This document shows, one piece after another, positions 51,580 to 60,176 of a DNA stretch of 64,000 nt. This stretch comes from Paraburkholderia sp. PREW-6R (GTDB taxonomy: Bacteria; Pseudomonadota; Gammaproteobacteria; Burkholderiales; Burkholderiaceae), in the NCBI RefSeq assembly GCF_039621805.1, contig NZ_CP155075.1:806001-870000 (forward strand), read 5' to 3'. The translations under genes were made by a program, and so were the position numbers. Below the pieces are notes generated by a model that was given only the letters and a program-made list of their open reading frames with translations, was not told the origin of the DNA and made no database searches. Numbering within the stretch: the first letter of the stretch is position 1; every line of letters starts with the position of its first letter.

Positions 51580-51987
51580 CTAATCTCGGCCGAGCTTTTC
51601 TGCACGGAACCCGTAATCGGTCTCCGCAAACACCGAGAACCCAAATTCAAGGCAAGCACGTCGAAGTCGCTCCGTAAGCGAAATTCCATAGATTTCGAGC
51701 ACGCCATAACCACGACCGCCGGCGTGGCTACTATGGTGCTCCTCTACAGAATCTAAAGTCGTGTCGCACCAACTCTCTGGATCTGGTCCATATTGAAGAA
51801 ACGTAGTGATTCCGTTCTCCATCATGTGCTCAAGAGGCTTGTGCGATGCTTTCCTGATTTTTATAACGGTCGCCAGATTCTCTGGCGTCTCCACGATCCA
51901 CGTGTGTCGAACTCTTGCCGCGACCTCTCGGGTGGGAAGCCCGAAATCAGGATCCACGATAAGTGCGATGGTGTCAGAAGCTATCAT
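51580..51987 (-). CDS. Hypothetical protein, about 135 residues
   Basis: A short cytoplasmic protein beginning MIASDTIALIVDPDFGLPTR with GGAG five bases upstream, a good start. Seen: WIVETPENLATVIKIRKASH, FLQYGPDPESWCDTTLDSVE and GRGYGVLEIYGISLTERLRR. The segment AGGRGYGVLEIYG near the middle may be a strand-turn. I cannot place it in a family. It lies in a low-gene-density stretch with another unrecognised gene. Its size suits an accessory or immunity protein, but nothing proves that. Confidence 0.55.
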   Translation of the reverse strand: MIASDTIALIVDPDFGLPTREVAARVRHTWIVETPENLATVIKIRKASHKPLEHMMENGITTFLQYGPDPESWCDTTLDSVEEHHSSHAGGRGYGVLEIYGISLTERLRRACLEFGFSVFAETDYGFRAEKLGRD

Positions 51988-52183
51988 TGGCACTCCCTGG
52001 CCTAAGACCGTATCGTCATATAACCCGGCTGATGGGTTGTTGCAATGCACTCATTGTTAGCCATCCCGAAGCCATGTAGACGGCGGCTTCTGGCATCTGC
52101 CTCGTCTGTTCGGTCGAATACTTCCTGAGCCGCTTCAGAAGAATTTTAAATATTTTTAAAACCTTCGGGTGGCTCCATGCCAT

Positions 52184-52939
52184 TCAAGCACCAAGTAATC
52201 GCGCATCCAGCCTCGGCTTGACGTAGTAAAGATTGGACGGAAGCAGAACTGCATCTACGTCGGGACATAGCTCGCGCCATAACACATTGGTTACGAACAC
52301 CGCACCACGACTCTCGATCACATCGGTCGAAATAACTGCGAGCGGCGGGTATGCCTGATCTGCATGTACCAGCCGATTGGCAGTAGGGCATCGGAAACAT
52401 CCTGATGTTTCTTCTCCAATAGCGGCAGAGGCTATCGGAACCTGAGCATGCACTGCATTGACGATTTCGGCAAATGCATCGCAGACTAATCCAAGCCACG
52501 GTTGCGACCGCAACGTCCACGTGTTGTCTACATGAAACTGCTTCGTCAGTTGATATCGAGTCAGATTTACCGTTAGCCACGCCGATTTCTCTGGCTCGGG
52601 TATCTGATTGTCGAGGACCAGCTTTCCATCCACAACTCTCTTCGGCCCGTCTTCGTTGATCTGAAGAAGCGCGAACGGCATCGAGGCAGTCGCGCCACTA
52701 ACACGCAACGTTCCGCATTGGTCTCTGTCAACGAGATCGGTGCCTGTCGCAGGCTCAGTGCCAGTAAATTCGCCCATTGACCCTGAGTCGAGCCATGGGC
52801 CGTCCACACTGCCACTACTCCAGAATGCCGAAAGCGCCTGCTCCATGCGTGCGTCATCTCGCCCAAATCCAAGTTCTATGCTGAGATGAAGCGCAGGCCC
52901 ACCAAATAACGATACACGGTCCGATGAGTGTATTGACAT
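52184..52939 (-). CDS. Hypothetical protein, about 251 residues
   Basis: A soluble protein beginning MSIHSSDRVSLFGGPALHLS, then ELGFGRDDARMEQALSAFW, LVLDNQIPEPEKSAWLTVNL and LVCDAFAEIVNAVHAQVPIA. No signal peptide or membrane span is seen. The frame runs further upstream but enters an aminotransferase relic, so the real start must be inside. Two ATG codons (52939 and 52987) are possible, both without a clear ribosome site. The family is unrecognised. Its base composition is lower in GC than the operons, suggesting recent acquisition. Confidence 0.5.
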   Translation of the reverse strand: MSIHSSDRVSLFGGPALHLSIELGFGRDDARMEQALSAFWSSGSVDGPWLDSGSMGEFTGTEPATGTDLVDRDQCGTLRVSGATASMPFALLQINEDGPKRVVDGKLVLDNQIPEPEKSAWLTVNLTRYQLTKQFHVDNTWTLRSQPWLGLVCDAFAEIVNAVHAQVPIASAAIGEETSGCFRCPTANRLVHADQAYPPLAVISTDVIESRGAVFVTNVLWRELCPDVDAVLLPSNLYYVKPRLDARLLGA

Positions 52940-53110
52940 TTTTTTGCAGCCAGACTTTGGACGGTCCAGATTGTTGACGATTCGCATGCGATTGTCGAGC
53001 GCCCGCTTCTGGCCAATGAGGGTCCAATTCTGATTGCACTCGTCGCCTGGATTGGCGAGCGTCGGCACCACGCACGGGGTCTGCGATACCCTTGCGTTGT
53101 GCGATCGGGT

Positions 53111-53470
53111 GTTAGAACGAGGCGGCATATATACCGTTTTCGTCGGCAGCGGCGTTCGGTGCGCGCTCCCAGAGACGCAAGACCTCCTGCTCATCGTGTG
53201 GGTCGGTCGCTTGACGGCGACCACGTCCCCGCATCGAGCAGCAAGCGCGTCAGCAGATCGAAGCCCTGCTGCGTGCTGGCCGTCGTCAGCGCCTCACGCA
53301 GCTCGGCGACACCTTCGGTCGCGGAGTATTGCGCCCAGCCTAAGGCAGACTGCGTGATCGCATCGATCATCGTTGCGCGCAGACCATCGACGTCGAAAAG
53401 GTCGGGCGCAGGATTGCCGCTTCCAAAGCCAGTCGTGCGGGACCGTTCAAATAAAGAAACAGCGTCCGGA
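53111..53470 (-). pseudogene. Class I/II aminotransferase (PLP) remnant
   Basis: Translated in frames, this stretch reads FGSGNPAPDLFDVDGLRATM, then WAQYSATEGVAELREAL, jumps by deletion to TTASTQQGFDLLTRLLLDAG, then after a one-base loss DVVAVKRPTHT, and in a third frame VLRLWERAPNAAADENGI. These parallel the N-terminal and cofactor-proximal blocks of fold-type I aminotransferases (YGxTEG, VTTGSQQALDLL, GDVVxVExPTY, P-D-ENGI). At least one deletion and two frameshifts are present, and the lysine-bearing domain is gone. It is non-functional. Confidence 0.75.
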
Positions 53471-53656
53471 TGGGCTGCCCCCTCCGGCGTTTGGAACGCG
53501 TTGAGAACGACGTGGAAGACGTTTCGTGAAACGGAAGAAGGTCAGTCATCGGTGGCCGGGTGGTCATGAATAGTGCGGACCAATGATAGAGACGCCACCC
53601 GGCTTCAGGCGGAAGTGCACAGCGTGAAGCAAAGATCACGGGTCAGGTTGTGCGCT

Positions 53657-55006
53657 CTAGTGGCCTGATGCCGCGCCGACGGCACCCGTCGCTTCACGCG
53701 TCGCCGGACGCACCACTACCAGCAGCGCGAGCATGCCCATGGCGAGCAGCGCACCGACCACACCCAACCCCGAATACAGACTGCCGGTCGACGTCTTCAG
53801 CATCCCTACCAGCGACGGGCTCACCGCGCCGCCGATTGCGCCAATTGCCGTGATCGTCGCAATTCCGCCCGCGATCCCATCCTTCTGCAAGTAGAGCGTC
53901 GGAATCGTCCAGAACAGCGAGAGCGCGGCGTAGATACCGACGGATGCGACCACGAGGAGCACGACAGTCAGTGCGATGCTGTGCGCAGCAAGCGGCAACA
54001 ACAGGAAGCTCGCCGCCACCGCGAGGCCGCAACCGGCCACATGCCAGCGACGCTCCTTACGCTGGTCCGAGTGCCGTCCGATCAGCACGATGCCAAAGGC
54101 CGTGCACACTGAAATCCCGCCGCTTAACCAGCCTATATCCCTGATCGCGTGCACGCCAACCTGCCGCAGCAGCGTCGGAATCCAGAAGCCGATCGCGTTC
54201 AACGCCATGAACACGCAAAAGTAAATTGCCGACAGCACGTAGATGCGCGGATTGGTCAGCACATCGGAGAGCTTCGCGGAAGCATGTACGCCCGCCGGAT
54301 GCGCGCGGCGATCTGAGTTGAGCGCGGCTTCGATCTGCGCTTTTTCGTTCGCGGTGAGCCATCGCGCGTCAGCGGGACGCTCGTCGAGCAGCACGTGTGC
54401 GAGCAGGCCCAGCACGATCGCCGGCACACCTTCGATCAGGAACAGCCACTGCCAGCCCGCGAAGCCGAGCACGCCATGCAGATGACCCATGATCGCACCC
54501 GACAGCGGGCCGCCGACGACGCCCGCAAGCGGCACCGCCATCACGAAAAGGCTCAGGATGCGGCCGCGCCGCTGGTCCGGAAACCAGTACGTCAGATACA
54601 GCACCACGCCGGGAAAGAAGCCCGCCTCGGCCGCGCCGAGCAGAAAGCGCAGCCAGTACAGCCCTTGCGCGCTCCTCACGAACATCAGCGACACGGTCAG
54701 CGCGCCCCACAGCACCATTATGCGTAAAAGCGTCTTGCGCACGCCAATTCGCGCCGCCAGCAGATTGCTCGGCAATTCGAAGATCACATAGCCGACGAAA
54801 AACATCCCCGCCGCCACGCCGAACACCGAATCGTCGAGCTTCAGGTCCTGCAGGAATTGCAGCTTCGCAAAGCCGATGTTCACGCGGTCCATGAAGTTAA
54901 CCACGTAGCAGATGAACAGAAATGGCACGACGCGGCGCGCGACCTTGCGGTAGATCGCGTTGTCGTCGCTGCCCGATGAACTCGATGTAGCGGGGACGTG
55001 GCTCAT
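53657..55006 (-). CDS. MFS transporter, ACS family
   Basis: Inner-membrane carrier of 449 residues with about 12 spans. Seen: PFLFICYVVNFMDRVNIGFA, FELPSNLLAARIGVRKTLLR, AAEAGFFPGVVLYLTYWFP and WLFLIEGVPAIVLGL. The start (MSHVPATS) has AGGAG five bases upstream. The frame runs 46 codons further up without a ribosome site. It follows the sulfatase gene by 73 bases and likely imports or exports the sulfatase substrate or product. Closest in pattern to carriers of organic anions, consistent with a phosphonate or sulfate ester. Confidence 0.9.
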   Translation of the reverse strand: MSHVPATSSSSGSDDNAIYRKVARRVVPFLFICYVVNFMDRVNIGFAKLQFLQDLKLDDSVFGVAAGMFFVGYVIFELPSNLLAARIGVRKTLLRIMVLWGALTVSLMFVRSAQGLYWLRFLLGAAEAGFFPGVVLYLTYWFPDQRRGRILSLFVMAVPLAGVVGGPLSGAIMGHLHGVLGFAGWQWLFLIEGVPAIVLGLLAHVLLDERPADARWLTANEKAQIEAALNSDRRAHPAGVHASAKLSDVLTNPRIYVLSAIYFCVFMALNAIGFWIPTLLRQVGVHAIRDIGWLSGGISVCTAFGIVLIGRHSDQRKERRWHVAGCGLAVAASFLLLPLAAHSIALTVVLLVVASVGIYAALSLFWTIPTLYLQKDGIAGGIATITAIGAIGGAVSPSLVGMLKTSTGSLYSGLGVVGALLAMGMLALLVVVRPATREATGAVGAASGH

Positions 55007-55079
55007 GATGTCTCCTTGATGACCCGCTTCCATGCGGGCTCTTTCAGTCAGGTTGATGCATCGTGTGAGGTCGAGCGCG

Positions 55080-56666
55080 TCACCATTCGCCGAAAAACAC
55101 ACCCCAGTTTTTATGCGTATTGGTGCGGCTCGCGACGTTCGCATCGCTGATCGTCACGCGCTGCTTGAGGCTGCCGTGCCAGTCCGCCAGTTGCGCGTGC
55201 ATCCGCGAGCGGATCGATTCGTGTGACAGATCGCGGCCAAGATCGACGAATTCGTCCGGGTCGGCCTGAAGATCGAACAGTTGCGGGCCGAAGCCTTGCC
55301 AGTGCACGTATTTGTAGTACGCATCGCGCACCATCCAGCCCCGGCATTCGCCCGGCTCGCGTCCGAGCGTGAGACGCGCCCCGCGAAAACTGTAGTCGAG
55401 TTCGGAGACGACGTAGTCGCGCCACTTCTGCGCGTTATCCGTGTTTGCAGTGTGAGCGGCACGGCGCGTGAGCGCCAGCAGCGATTGTCCTTCCACACGC
55501 TCGCTGTACGGCGGCAGCCCGAGTGCGTCCAGCACGGTCGGCACCACGTCGATACACGACGTGAAGCACGATTCAACGCTGCCGCGCGTCGCATCAGCTG
55601 CCGGTGACGGATCGTAGACGATCAGCGGCACGCGCTGCACGGTGTCGTAAAACATCTCTTTTTCGCCGAGCCAGTGGTCGCCGAGAAAGTCGCCGTGATC
55701 GGCGGTGAAGACGATCAGCGTGTCGTCCCAGCGGCCGAGTTTCGCGAGCGTGTCCCACAGACGGCCGAGGTGATCGTCCATTTGCTGGATCAGCCCCTGG
55801 TAGACCGGCCGGACCGTATCCGATACCTCGTCGCGCGAGAAATTGACGCTTTCCTCATGCTCGCGATAGGCGGCAAGCACCGGGTGCGCGTTGTCGAGTT
55901 CGGCCTTGCGCCGCACCGGCGGCAGGCACTGATCAAGCGAATACATGTCGTGATACGGACGTGGTGCGACGTACGGCCAATGCGGTTTCACATACGACAG
56001 ATGCAGTGCCCATGGCGTATCGCCTTGCGCTTCGATATAGCGGATCGCCTGATCTGTCATGTAAGCGGTTTCCGAATGCGGCTCGGCGACGCGCGACGGC
56101 CACCGCACGTTGCGCATCTGCCAGCCGGACTGCACCAGGCCGCGACCGTCTTCGACGCTGATGACGTAATCGCTCCACGGGCGAGCGCTGTTGTAACCCT
56201 GCGCACGCAGCCACGCCGGATAGCCGCTTTCGCACCCCGGTTCATGATGGCCGTCGTAGCGATCGAGTTCGTCGAACGAGCCAGTGGACAGACGCAGGCC
56301 GACGGCGCTGTCGTCGGCGATTTCGAGGCGCTCCATGCCGTCCTTATCGACCATCATGTGCGTCTTGCCGGCCAACGCGAGCGAGCGGCCATGACGGCGC
56401 AAATATTCTCCAAGCGTAATTTCGCCGATCGACAGCGGCACGCGGTTCCAGTTCGCGCCGTGGCTCGTCATGGTGCGGCCAGTGTAATACGACATGCGCG
56501 ACGGTCCGCACACGCCCGAACTGACATACGCCTGATCGAAACGCAAGCCGCGCGCAGCCAGCGCGTCAATGTTGTGCGTGCGCAAGTACGGATGCCCGTA
56601 GCAACCGAGGTGATCGCGCCTCAACTGGTCGCACATGATGAAAAGCACGTTGCGGGGAGATTTCAT
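55080..56666 (-). CDS. Sulfatase-superfamily hydrolase, phosphonate monoester hydrolase-like
   Basis: A 528-residue alkaline-phosphatase-fold hydrolase. Seen: the modified-residue site C-G-P-S-R (Cys53-Arg57, VCGPSRMSYYTGR), which should be converted to formylglycine. Metal ligands lie in VLFIMCDQLRRD and VFTADHGDFLGDH. YVKPHWPYVAPRPYHDMY and YKYVHWQGFGPQLFDL match the phosphonate monoester hydrolase group more than arylsulfatases. There is no signal peptide, so it is cytoplasmic. It heads an operon with the ACS carrier and is divergent from a MarR gene. Substrate candidates are phosphonate, phosphate or sulfate monoesters or diesters. Confidence 0.88.
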   Translation of the reverse strand: MKSPRNVLFIMCDQLRRDHLGCYGHPYLRTHNIDALAARGLRFDQAYVSSGVCGPSRMSYYTGRTMTSHGANWNRVPLSIGEITLGEYLRRHGRSLALAGKTHMMVDKDGMERLEIADDSAVGLRLSTGSFDELDRYDGHHEPGCESGYPAWLRAQGYNSARPWSDYVISVEDGRGLVQSGWQMRNVRWPSRVAEPHSETAYMTDQAIRYIEAQGDTPWALHLSYVKPHWPYVAPRPYHDMYSLDQCLPPVRRKAELDNAHPVLAAYREHEESVNFSRDEVSDTVRPVYQGLIQQMDDHLGRLWDTLAKLGRWDDTLIVFTADHGDFLGDHWLGEKEMFYDTVQRVPLIVYDPSPAADATRGSVESCFTSCIDVVPTVLDALGLPPYSERVEGQSLLALTRRAAHTANTDNAQKWRDYVVSELDYSFRGARLTLGREPGECRGWMVRDAYYKYVHWQGFGPQLFDLQADPDEFVDLGRDLSHESIRSRMHAQLADWHGSLKQRVTISDANVASRTNTHKNWGVFFGEW

Positions 56667-56729
56667 AGGGTCAAGGCGCGTGGCGCGGAGGTAATGGGCT
56701 TGCTCCGATGCTAGAAGCGTCGTGCACGA

Positions 56730-56742
56730 TTGACCTAGTCAA
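56730..56742. promoter_or_regulatory. Candidate MarR operator
   Basis: A 13-base palindrome TTGAC-CTA-GTCAA lies between the divergent sulfatase and MarR genes, 64 bases from the sulfatase start and 48 from the MarR start. The position and symmetry fit a MarR-dimer site. Binding is inferred. Confidence 0.45.
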
Positions 56743-56789
56743 ACGTATGTGCGGTTGCACAAAATCGCACTCGTCCGCTTTAACCGATA

Positions 56790-57374
56790 ATGCCCCTTCC
56801 TTCAACGATTCTTAACGAGCGACCCGTGCCGCACTATCCGTCCGCTTCAGTGCTCAGGATCAAGCACCCGCGTCATATCGACGAATTTCTGCTGTATCGC
56901 ATCCACAAGCTGACGCGCATCGGCATTCAGGGGGTCGGGCTCATGTTCCGGCGCGAGATCGGCATCAGCCGGCGCGACTGGCGGATTCTGGCGTTCGTCG
57001 GGCAATTTCCGGGGCTCAATCTCACACGGCTCGCGCAGCTGACCGACCTCGACGCGGTGATCGCGAGCCGTTGCGTCACGCAGTTGGTACACCGCGGCCT
57101 GCTGGCAAGCTCACGGCAACGCGACAACAAGCGCGTATTGACGCTGCATCTGACGGAAACCGGGGAAGCGGTTTATGACCGCGCGCACGCAGCGGGCCAG
57201 CGCTATAACATGGATTTCGCCGGTTGTTTAACCGACGCGGAAGCGCAGCAGCTCGACACGCTTTTGTGTAAGCTCGAAGCGCGTGCGCAGGAATTGACTG
57301 AGCGCGAGATTGGACTCGGCGTGCCGAGGACGGCGGGCGGGTCTTGGTCGGGTGGCGGGGAGATGGAGGAGTGA
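56790..57374 (+). CDS. MarR-family transcriptional regulator
   Basis: Winged-helix regulator of 194 residues. Seen: an N-terminal helix (IDEFLLYRIHKLTRIGIQGV), the recognition region GISRRDWRILAFVGQFPG, then LTDLDAVIASRCVTQLVHRG, and the wing RQRDNKRVLTLHLTETG. The C-terminus ends in a Gly-rich tail (GGSWSGGGEMEE). It is divergent from the sulfatase/ACS operon and probably represses it until a ligand binds. No strong ribosome site marks the first ATG, so a later start is possible. Confidence 0.88.
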   Translation: MPLPSTILNERPVPHYPSASVLRIKHPRHIDEFLLYRIHKLTRIGIQGVGLMFRREIGISRRDWRILAFVGQFPGLNLTRLAQLTDLDAVIASRCVTQLVHRGLLASSRQRDNKRVLTLHLTETGEAVYDRAHAAGQRYNMDFAGCLTDAEAQQLDTLLCKLEARAQELTEREIGLGVPRTAGGSWSGGGEMEE

Positions 57375-57519
57375 ACTGGTGGACGAGTCCTAAGCCTGGA
57401 CTCATTAACGGATCGGAAAACAGATGGCTGTCCGCAACGCTGCAGATTCGTAAGCGCATGTTGTTGGCACAAACCGGCTCGTATCATGCCTTTACGATTA
57501 TGTCGCGTTCCTGTCGACG

Positions 57520-57686
57520 TTATCGGACGGTACTTTCGAGCTTGCTATGGCCTAGCAAAAGCTGAACAGCGCGCAGATTCTTTGTCCGTCGACAAACCAG
57601 CGAAGCCTTGATGCGGCGCATCGTGTGAGTGCCGAAAGCGGCATCATCGAGCCCAATCGATGCGACCCGTCGGAACGATGTATGGG
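57520..57686 (-). pseudogene. Tyrosine recombinase (phage-type integrase) C-terminal remnant
   Basis: The minus strand reads FRRVASIGLDDAAFGTHTMR, then RIKASLVCRRTKNLRAVQLL and LGHSKLESTVR before a stop. This matches the catalytic tail of tyrosine integrases (H-x-x-R around THTMRR and the LLGHxxxxST block), but the segment after VR is shifted and the catalytic tyrosine is lost. The fragment begins three bases after the cupin stop codon, so it is a scar of a former mobile element rather than an active recombinase. Confidence 0.75.
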
Positions 57687-57688
57687 TT

Positions 57689-58558
57689 TCAGTCGAAGTC
57701 CGAAGGCGCGCGATTTGCGAACCGTAAAGGATCGCCATGTGCCGAAGTGAAGCCGTACAGTTCCGGGCTGAGCGGGCCGTCCTCCCAGAAGGACGGCCCG
57801 TCGGCCCATACAAGCAGGCTCGCGCCGTAACGCGATGAAAACGCCACCTGCGTGTCCGGTTCCATCACGACGAAGTCGCCCGCCTTTGCCGTTGACGCTA
57901 CATCACGAGCGACGAGAGAAACATCGCCGGCAAGCACGAATATGTCGATCAGCCCACTGAGTCGATGCGCTGGCACCTTGGTGCCTGGCAATAGCATGAG
58001 TTGCGTCATCCGCCGCATGAGACGCGTATGCGCATAGTCGTACACGAGTCGGCGCGTCAAACCCGCGACTCGGGTGCCGCTCACCTGCACCGAATCGAGC
58101 CCGATACTCAAATCGGGCAAATGTTCGGGGAATTCGTTTTCGAAGCTCGTGTGGCGGTTGCCCGCGTGCAGGGAGTGCGTCACGTCAGCGCCGTATGCCA
58201 CCGGCCCCTCCATGCGTCCGACTGTTAGCGTGGGCAGATACGCAATCGCATCGTGTGTAGAGCCCGCGAAGTTGACGCCGAGTTGTCCAGCGCACGTCGT
58301 GCCCTGATAGTCCGTCAGCGCGCCGGACAGAAAATAGCTGAACGCAGTGCCAAGATGCTGATGCACGCCGGTACGCGCCAGGGTGTCGAACGACATGAAA
58401 CCGAACGAGTGACCCGTTCGGTCGTCGCGGCGCACAATCTTTTGCGCTAGTCCGCTTTTGCCCACTCCCTGCCATGGGTTCTCGGAGACATCAAAGACAT
58501 AGACGCCTGCCTCCCGTTGACCCGATGCGCCGCTGCTCAATTCAACTGCTGCATTCAT
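57689..58558 (-). CDS. Double-cupin protein (ChrR/dioxygenase-like)
   Basis: A 289-residue bicupin. The first barrel shows GVHQHLGTAFSYFLSGALTD with metal-type histidines, and the second shows LLPGTKVPAHRLSGLIDIFV, with KAGDFVVMEPDTQVAF following. Such bicupins include 2,4'-dihydroxyacetophenone dioxygenase relatives and sensor-like ChrR cupins. The start used (MNAAVELSSG) has AGGAGG five bases upstream. It is divergent from a MarR gene and shares a palindrome motif with the SDR/MFS unit, suggesting common control. The enzymatic role is unconfirmed. The second barrel has fewer classical ligands. Confidence 0.8.
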   Translation of the reverse strand: MNAAVELSSGASGQREAGVYVFDVSENPWQGVGKSGLAQKIVRRDDRTGHSFGFMSFDTLARTGVHQHLGTAFSYFLSGALTDYQGTTCAGQLGVNFAGSTHDAIAYLPTLTVGRMEGPVAYGADVTHSLHAGNRHTSFENEFPEHLPDLSIGLDSVQVSGTRVAGLTRRLVYDYAHTRLMRRMTQLMLLPGTKVPAHRLSGLIDIFVLAGDVSLVARDVASTAKAGDFVVMEPDTQVAFSSRYGASLLVWADGPSFWEDGPLSPELYGFTSAHGDPLRFANRAPSDFD

Positions 58559-58597
58559 TGCCGCCTCCTTATTATTCGGAATCGTCACGGACGATAC

Positions 58598-58609
58598 TAT
58601 CATTTGATA
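58598..58609. promoter_or_regulatory. Candidate MarR operator overlapping promoter
   Basis: TATCA-TT-TGATA lies between the cupin and MarR genes and overlaps a TATAAT box (58608-58613) on the plus strand. The same half-sites, TATCA and TGATA with a two-base centre, recur at 60121-60134, so both are probably bound by one regulator. Confidence 0.5.
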
Positions 58610-58706
58610 TAATATAGATGTAGCTTATGCCTGCCGTCAACGCTTCTTTCGGTCACGCGGGCAGCTCGCATAGAATCGTTCGCACCGCACTGTCAGTGAA
58701 ACCGCC

Positions 58707-59192
58707 ATGCAATTCAAACAACTGCCTGCCTATCGGATTCGCCGGGTCGCCGAATCCATTCTTGACATGGCCGAGGAACTGTTCGCGCGTCATCTGGAAA
58801 TTCGGGTGCTGGACTGGCGCGTACTCGCCAAACTGGTGGACGCGCCCGGCAGCATTCCAACGGAAATCGGCCGCGACATATTGCTCACACCGGTGCAGAC
58901 CGGGCGCAGCCTGCTGAAATTGCGCGACCTGAATCTCGTCGTTGCAGTGCCCGATCCGACCGATGGGCGCGCCACCCGTTACACGCTGACGAAAGCCGGC
59001 CATAGCGCGTACGAAACCGGCATGAAAATCGTGTTCGAGGTACAAACCTTTGCACTACGCGATTTGAGCGCGGTTGAAACGGTCGCGCTCAATGGCCTGC
59101 TCGACCGACTGATCATGAGCACCGTTTACTCGTCGGAGGACGTCGAGCGCATCTCGCTCGCGTTGTTTGGCGGCAAGCGCAAAAGCGCGTGA
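58707..59192 (+). CDS. MarR-family transcriptional regulator
   Basis: Regulator of 161 residues. Seen: a dimerisation helix (LPAYRIRRVAESILDMAEEL), a helix-turn-helix (KLVDAPGSIPTEIGRDILLT, then PVQTGRSLLKLRDL) and the wing DPTDGRATRYTLTKAG. It lies between two divergent units, the cupin gene on one side and the SDR/MFS/SDR genes on the other. Both divergent promoters hold a TATCA-N2-TGATA palindrome, so it is the likely controller of both. No strong ribosome site precedes the first ATG. Confidence 0.88.
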   Translation: MQFKQLPAYRIRRVAESILDMAEELFARHLEIRVLDWRVLAKLVDAPGSIPTEIGRDILLTPVQTGRSLLKLRDLNLVVAVPDPTDGRATRYTLTKAGHSAYETGMKIVFEVQTFALRDLSAVETVALNGLLDRLIMSTVYSSEDVERISLALFGGKRKSA

Positions 59193-59237
59193 AGGCGGCG
59201 CAGGCGCCTACGCTCGTGCCACGTTCTCCGCGTCAGA

Positions 59238-60026
59238 CTACTGACGTGCGCTCCGATACGATTCGAACGACGCGCCGGTAACAAGCGACAATCCGCCGTC
59301 TATATCCAGCGTCGTTCCGGTGATCATTCGCGCAGCAGGACTGCCGAGAAACAGGATTGATGCGGCCACGTCCTGCGGGCTGAGCCAATCGCCCAGCGGC
59401 ACCATCGCCGCCACTTTGCGCTGTTCTTCTTCAGAGATGACGCGCCGTGTCATCGCCGTCAGCACCGGTCCGGGACACACCGCGTTCACGCGAATGCCCT
59501 CATGGGCCAGTTCGAATGCAGCGTGGCGCGTCAGACCAAGCATGCCGGCCTTCGCCGCCGTATAGCTGACTCCGCCCGTGTACGACACGCGCTTGGCCGC
59601 CAGCGACGCGACGTTCACGACCGCGCGGCCCGTCCCCGCTCTCAGCAGCGGCACCATTTGCTGCAGACAGAAGAAACTGCCCGACAGGTTGATCGACAGC
59701 ACTCGCTGCCACTCGTCGCCTGTCGTGGTTTCGAACATGCCGCGAGAAACGATTCCCGCGCTATTGACGAGCAGATCAACACGCTCGACGGACGCCATGC
59801 CTTGCTCCACCGCAGCACGAATCGACGTTTCAGAGCCGATATCAACCTCCACCGGCGTGATCGTCCAACCGCTGCCCGCAAACTCCGCCTGCATGGCTTG
59901 CAGCGCGCCCGTATCGCGATCAAGCGCGACGATTCGCGCGCCCTGCTGCGCTGCAGCCTGCGCAGTTGCGTAACCAATGCCGCTCGCGGCACCTGTAATT
60001 GCCACTGTCTTGCCGTTGTAATCCAC
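59238..60026 (-). CDS. Short-chain dehydrogenase/reductase (SDR)
   Basis: NAD(P)-dependent oxidoreductase of 262 residues. Seen: TGAASGIG (11-18), DLLVNSAGIVSRG, the catalytic Ser and Tyr-Lys in VASLAAKRVSYTGGVSYTAA with SYTAAKAG, and CPGPVLTAMTRR. The start is GTG with AGGAGG four bases upstream. It is divergent from the MFS gene, and the shared spacer holds a perfect TTATCAATTGATAA palindrome. With another SDR downstream of the MFS gene, the three likely act on one hydroxylated compound. Confidence 0.88.
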   Translation of the reverse strand: MDYNGKTVAITGAASGIGYATAQAAAQQGARIVALDRDTGALQAMQAEFAGSGWTITPVEVDIGSETSIRAAVEQGMASVERVDLLVNSAGIVSRGMFETTTGDEWQRVLSINLSGSFFCLQQMVPLLRAGTGRAVVNVASLAAKRVSYTGGVSYTAAKAGMLGLTRHAAFELAHEGIRVNAVCPGPVLTAMTRRVISEEEQRKVAAMVPLGDWLSPQDVAASILFLGSPAARMITGTTLDIDGGLSLVTGASFESYRSARQ

Positions 60027-60120
60027 GTCGCCTCCTGAGAACTCGGTCTGCGGGCCGGTCCACCGTTAGGGAATGTCCTGACGCAATAAGCGTTTTCGCT
60101 GCCCTACCGGCCGGTATATA

Positions 60121-60134
60121 TTATCAATTGATAA
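60121..60134. promoter_or_regulatory. Perfect palindrome, candidate MarR operator
   Basis: The 14-base palindrome TTATCAATTGATAA sits between the SDR and MFS genes, 95 bases from the SDR start and 43 from the MFS start. Its half-sites match those of the palindrome in front of the MarR gene at 58598-58609. Confidence 0.55.
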
Positions 60135-60176
60135 CAATCTACGCCGACATGATCGGATGTGTCAATGGAGACGAAG

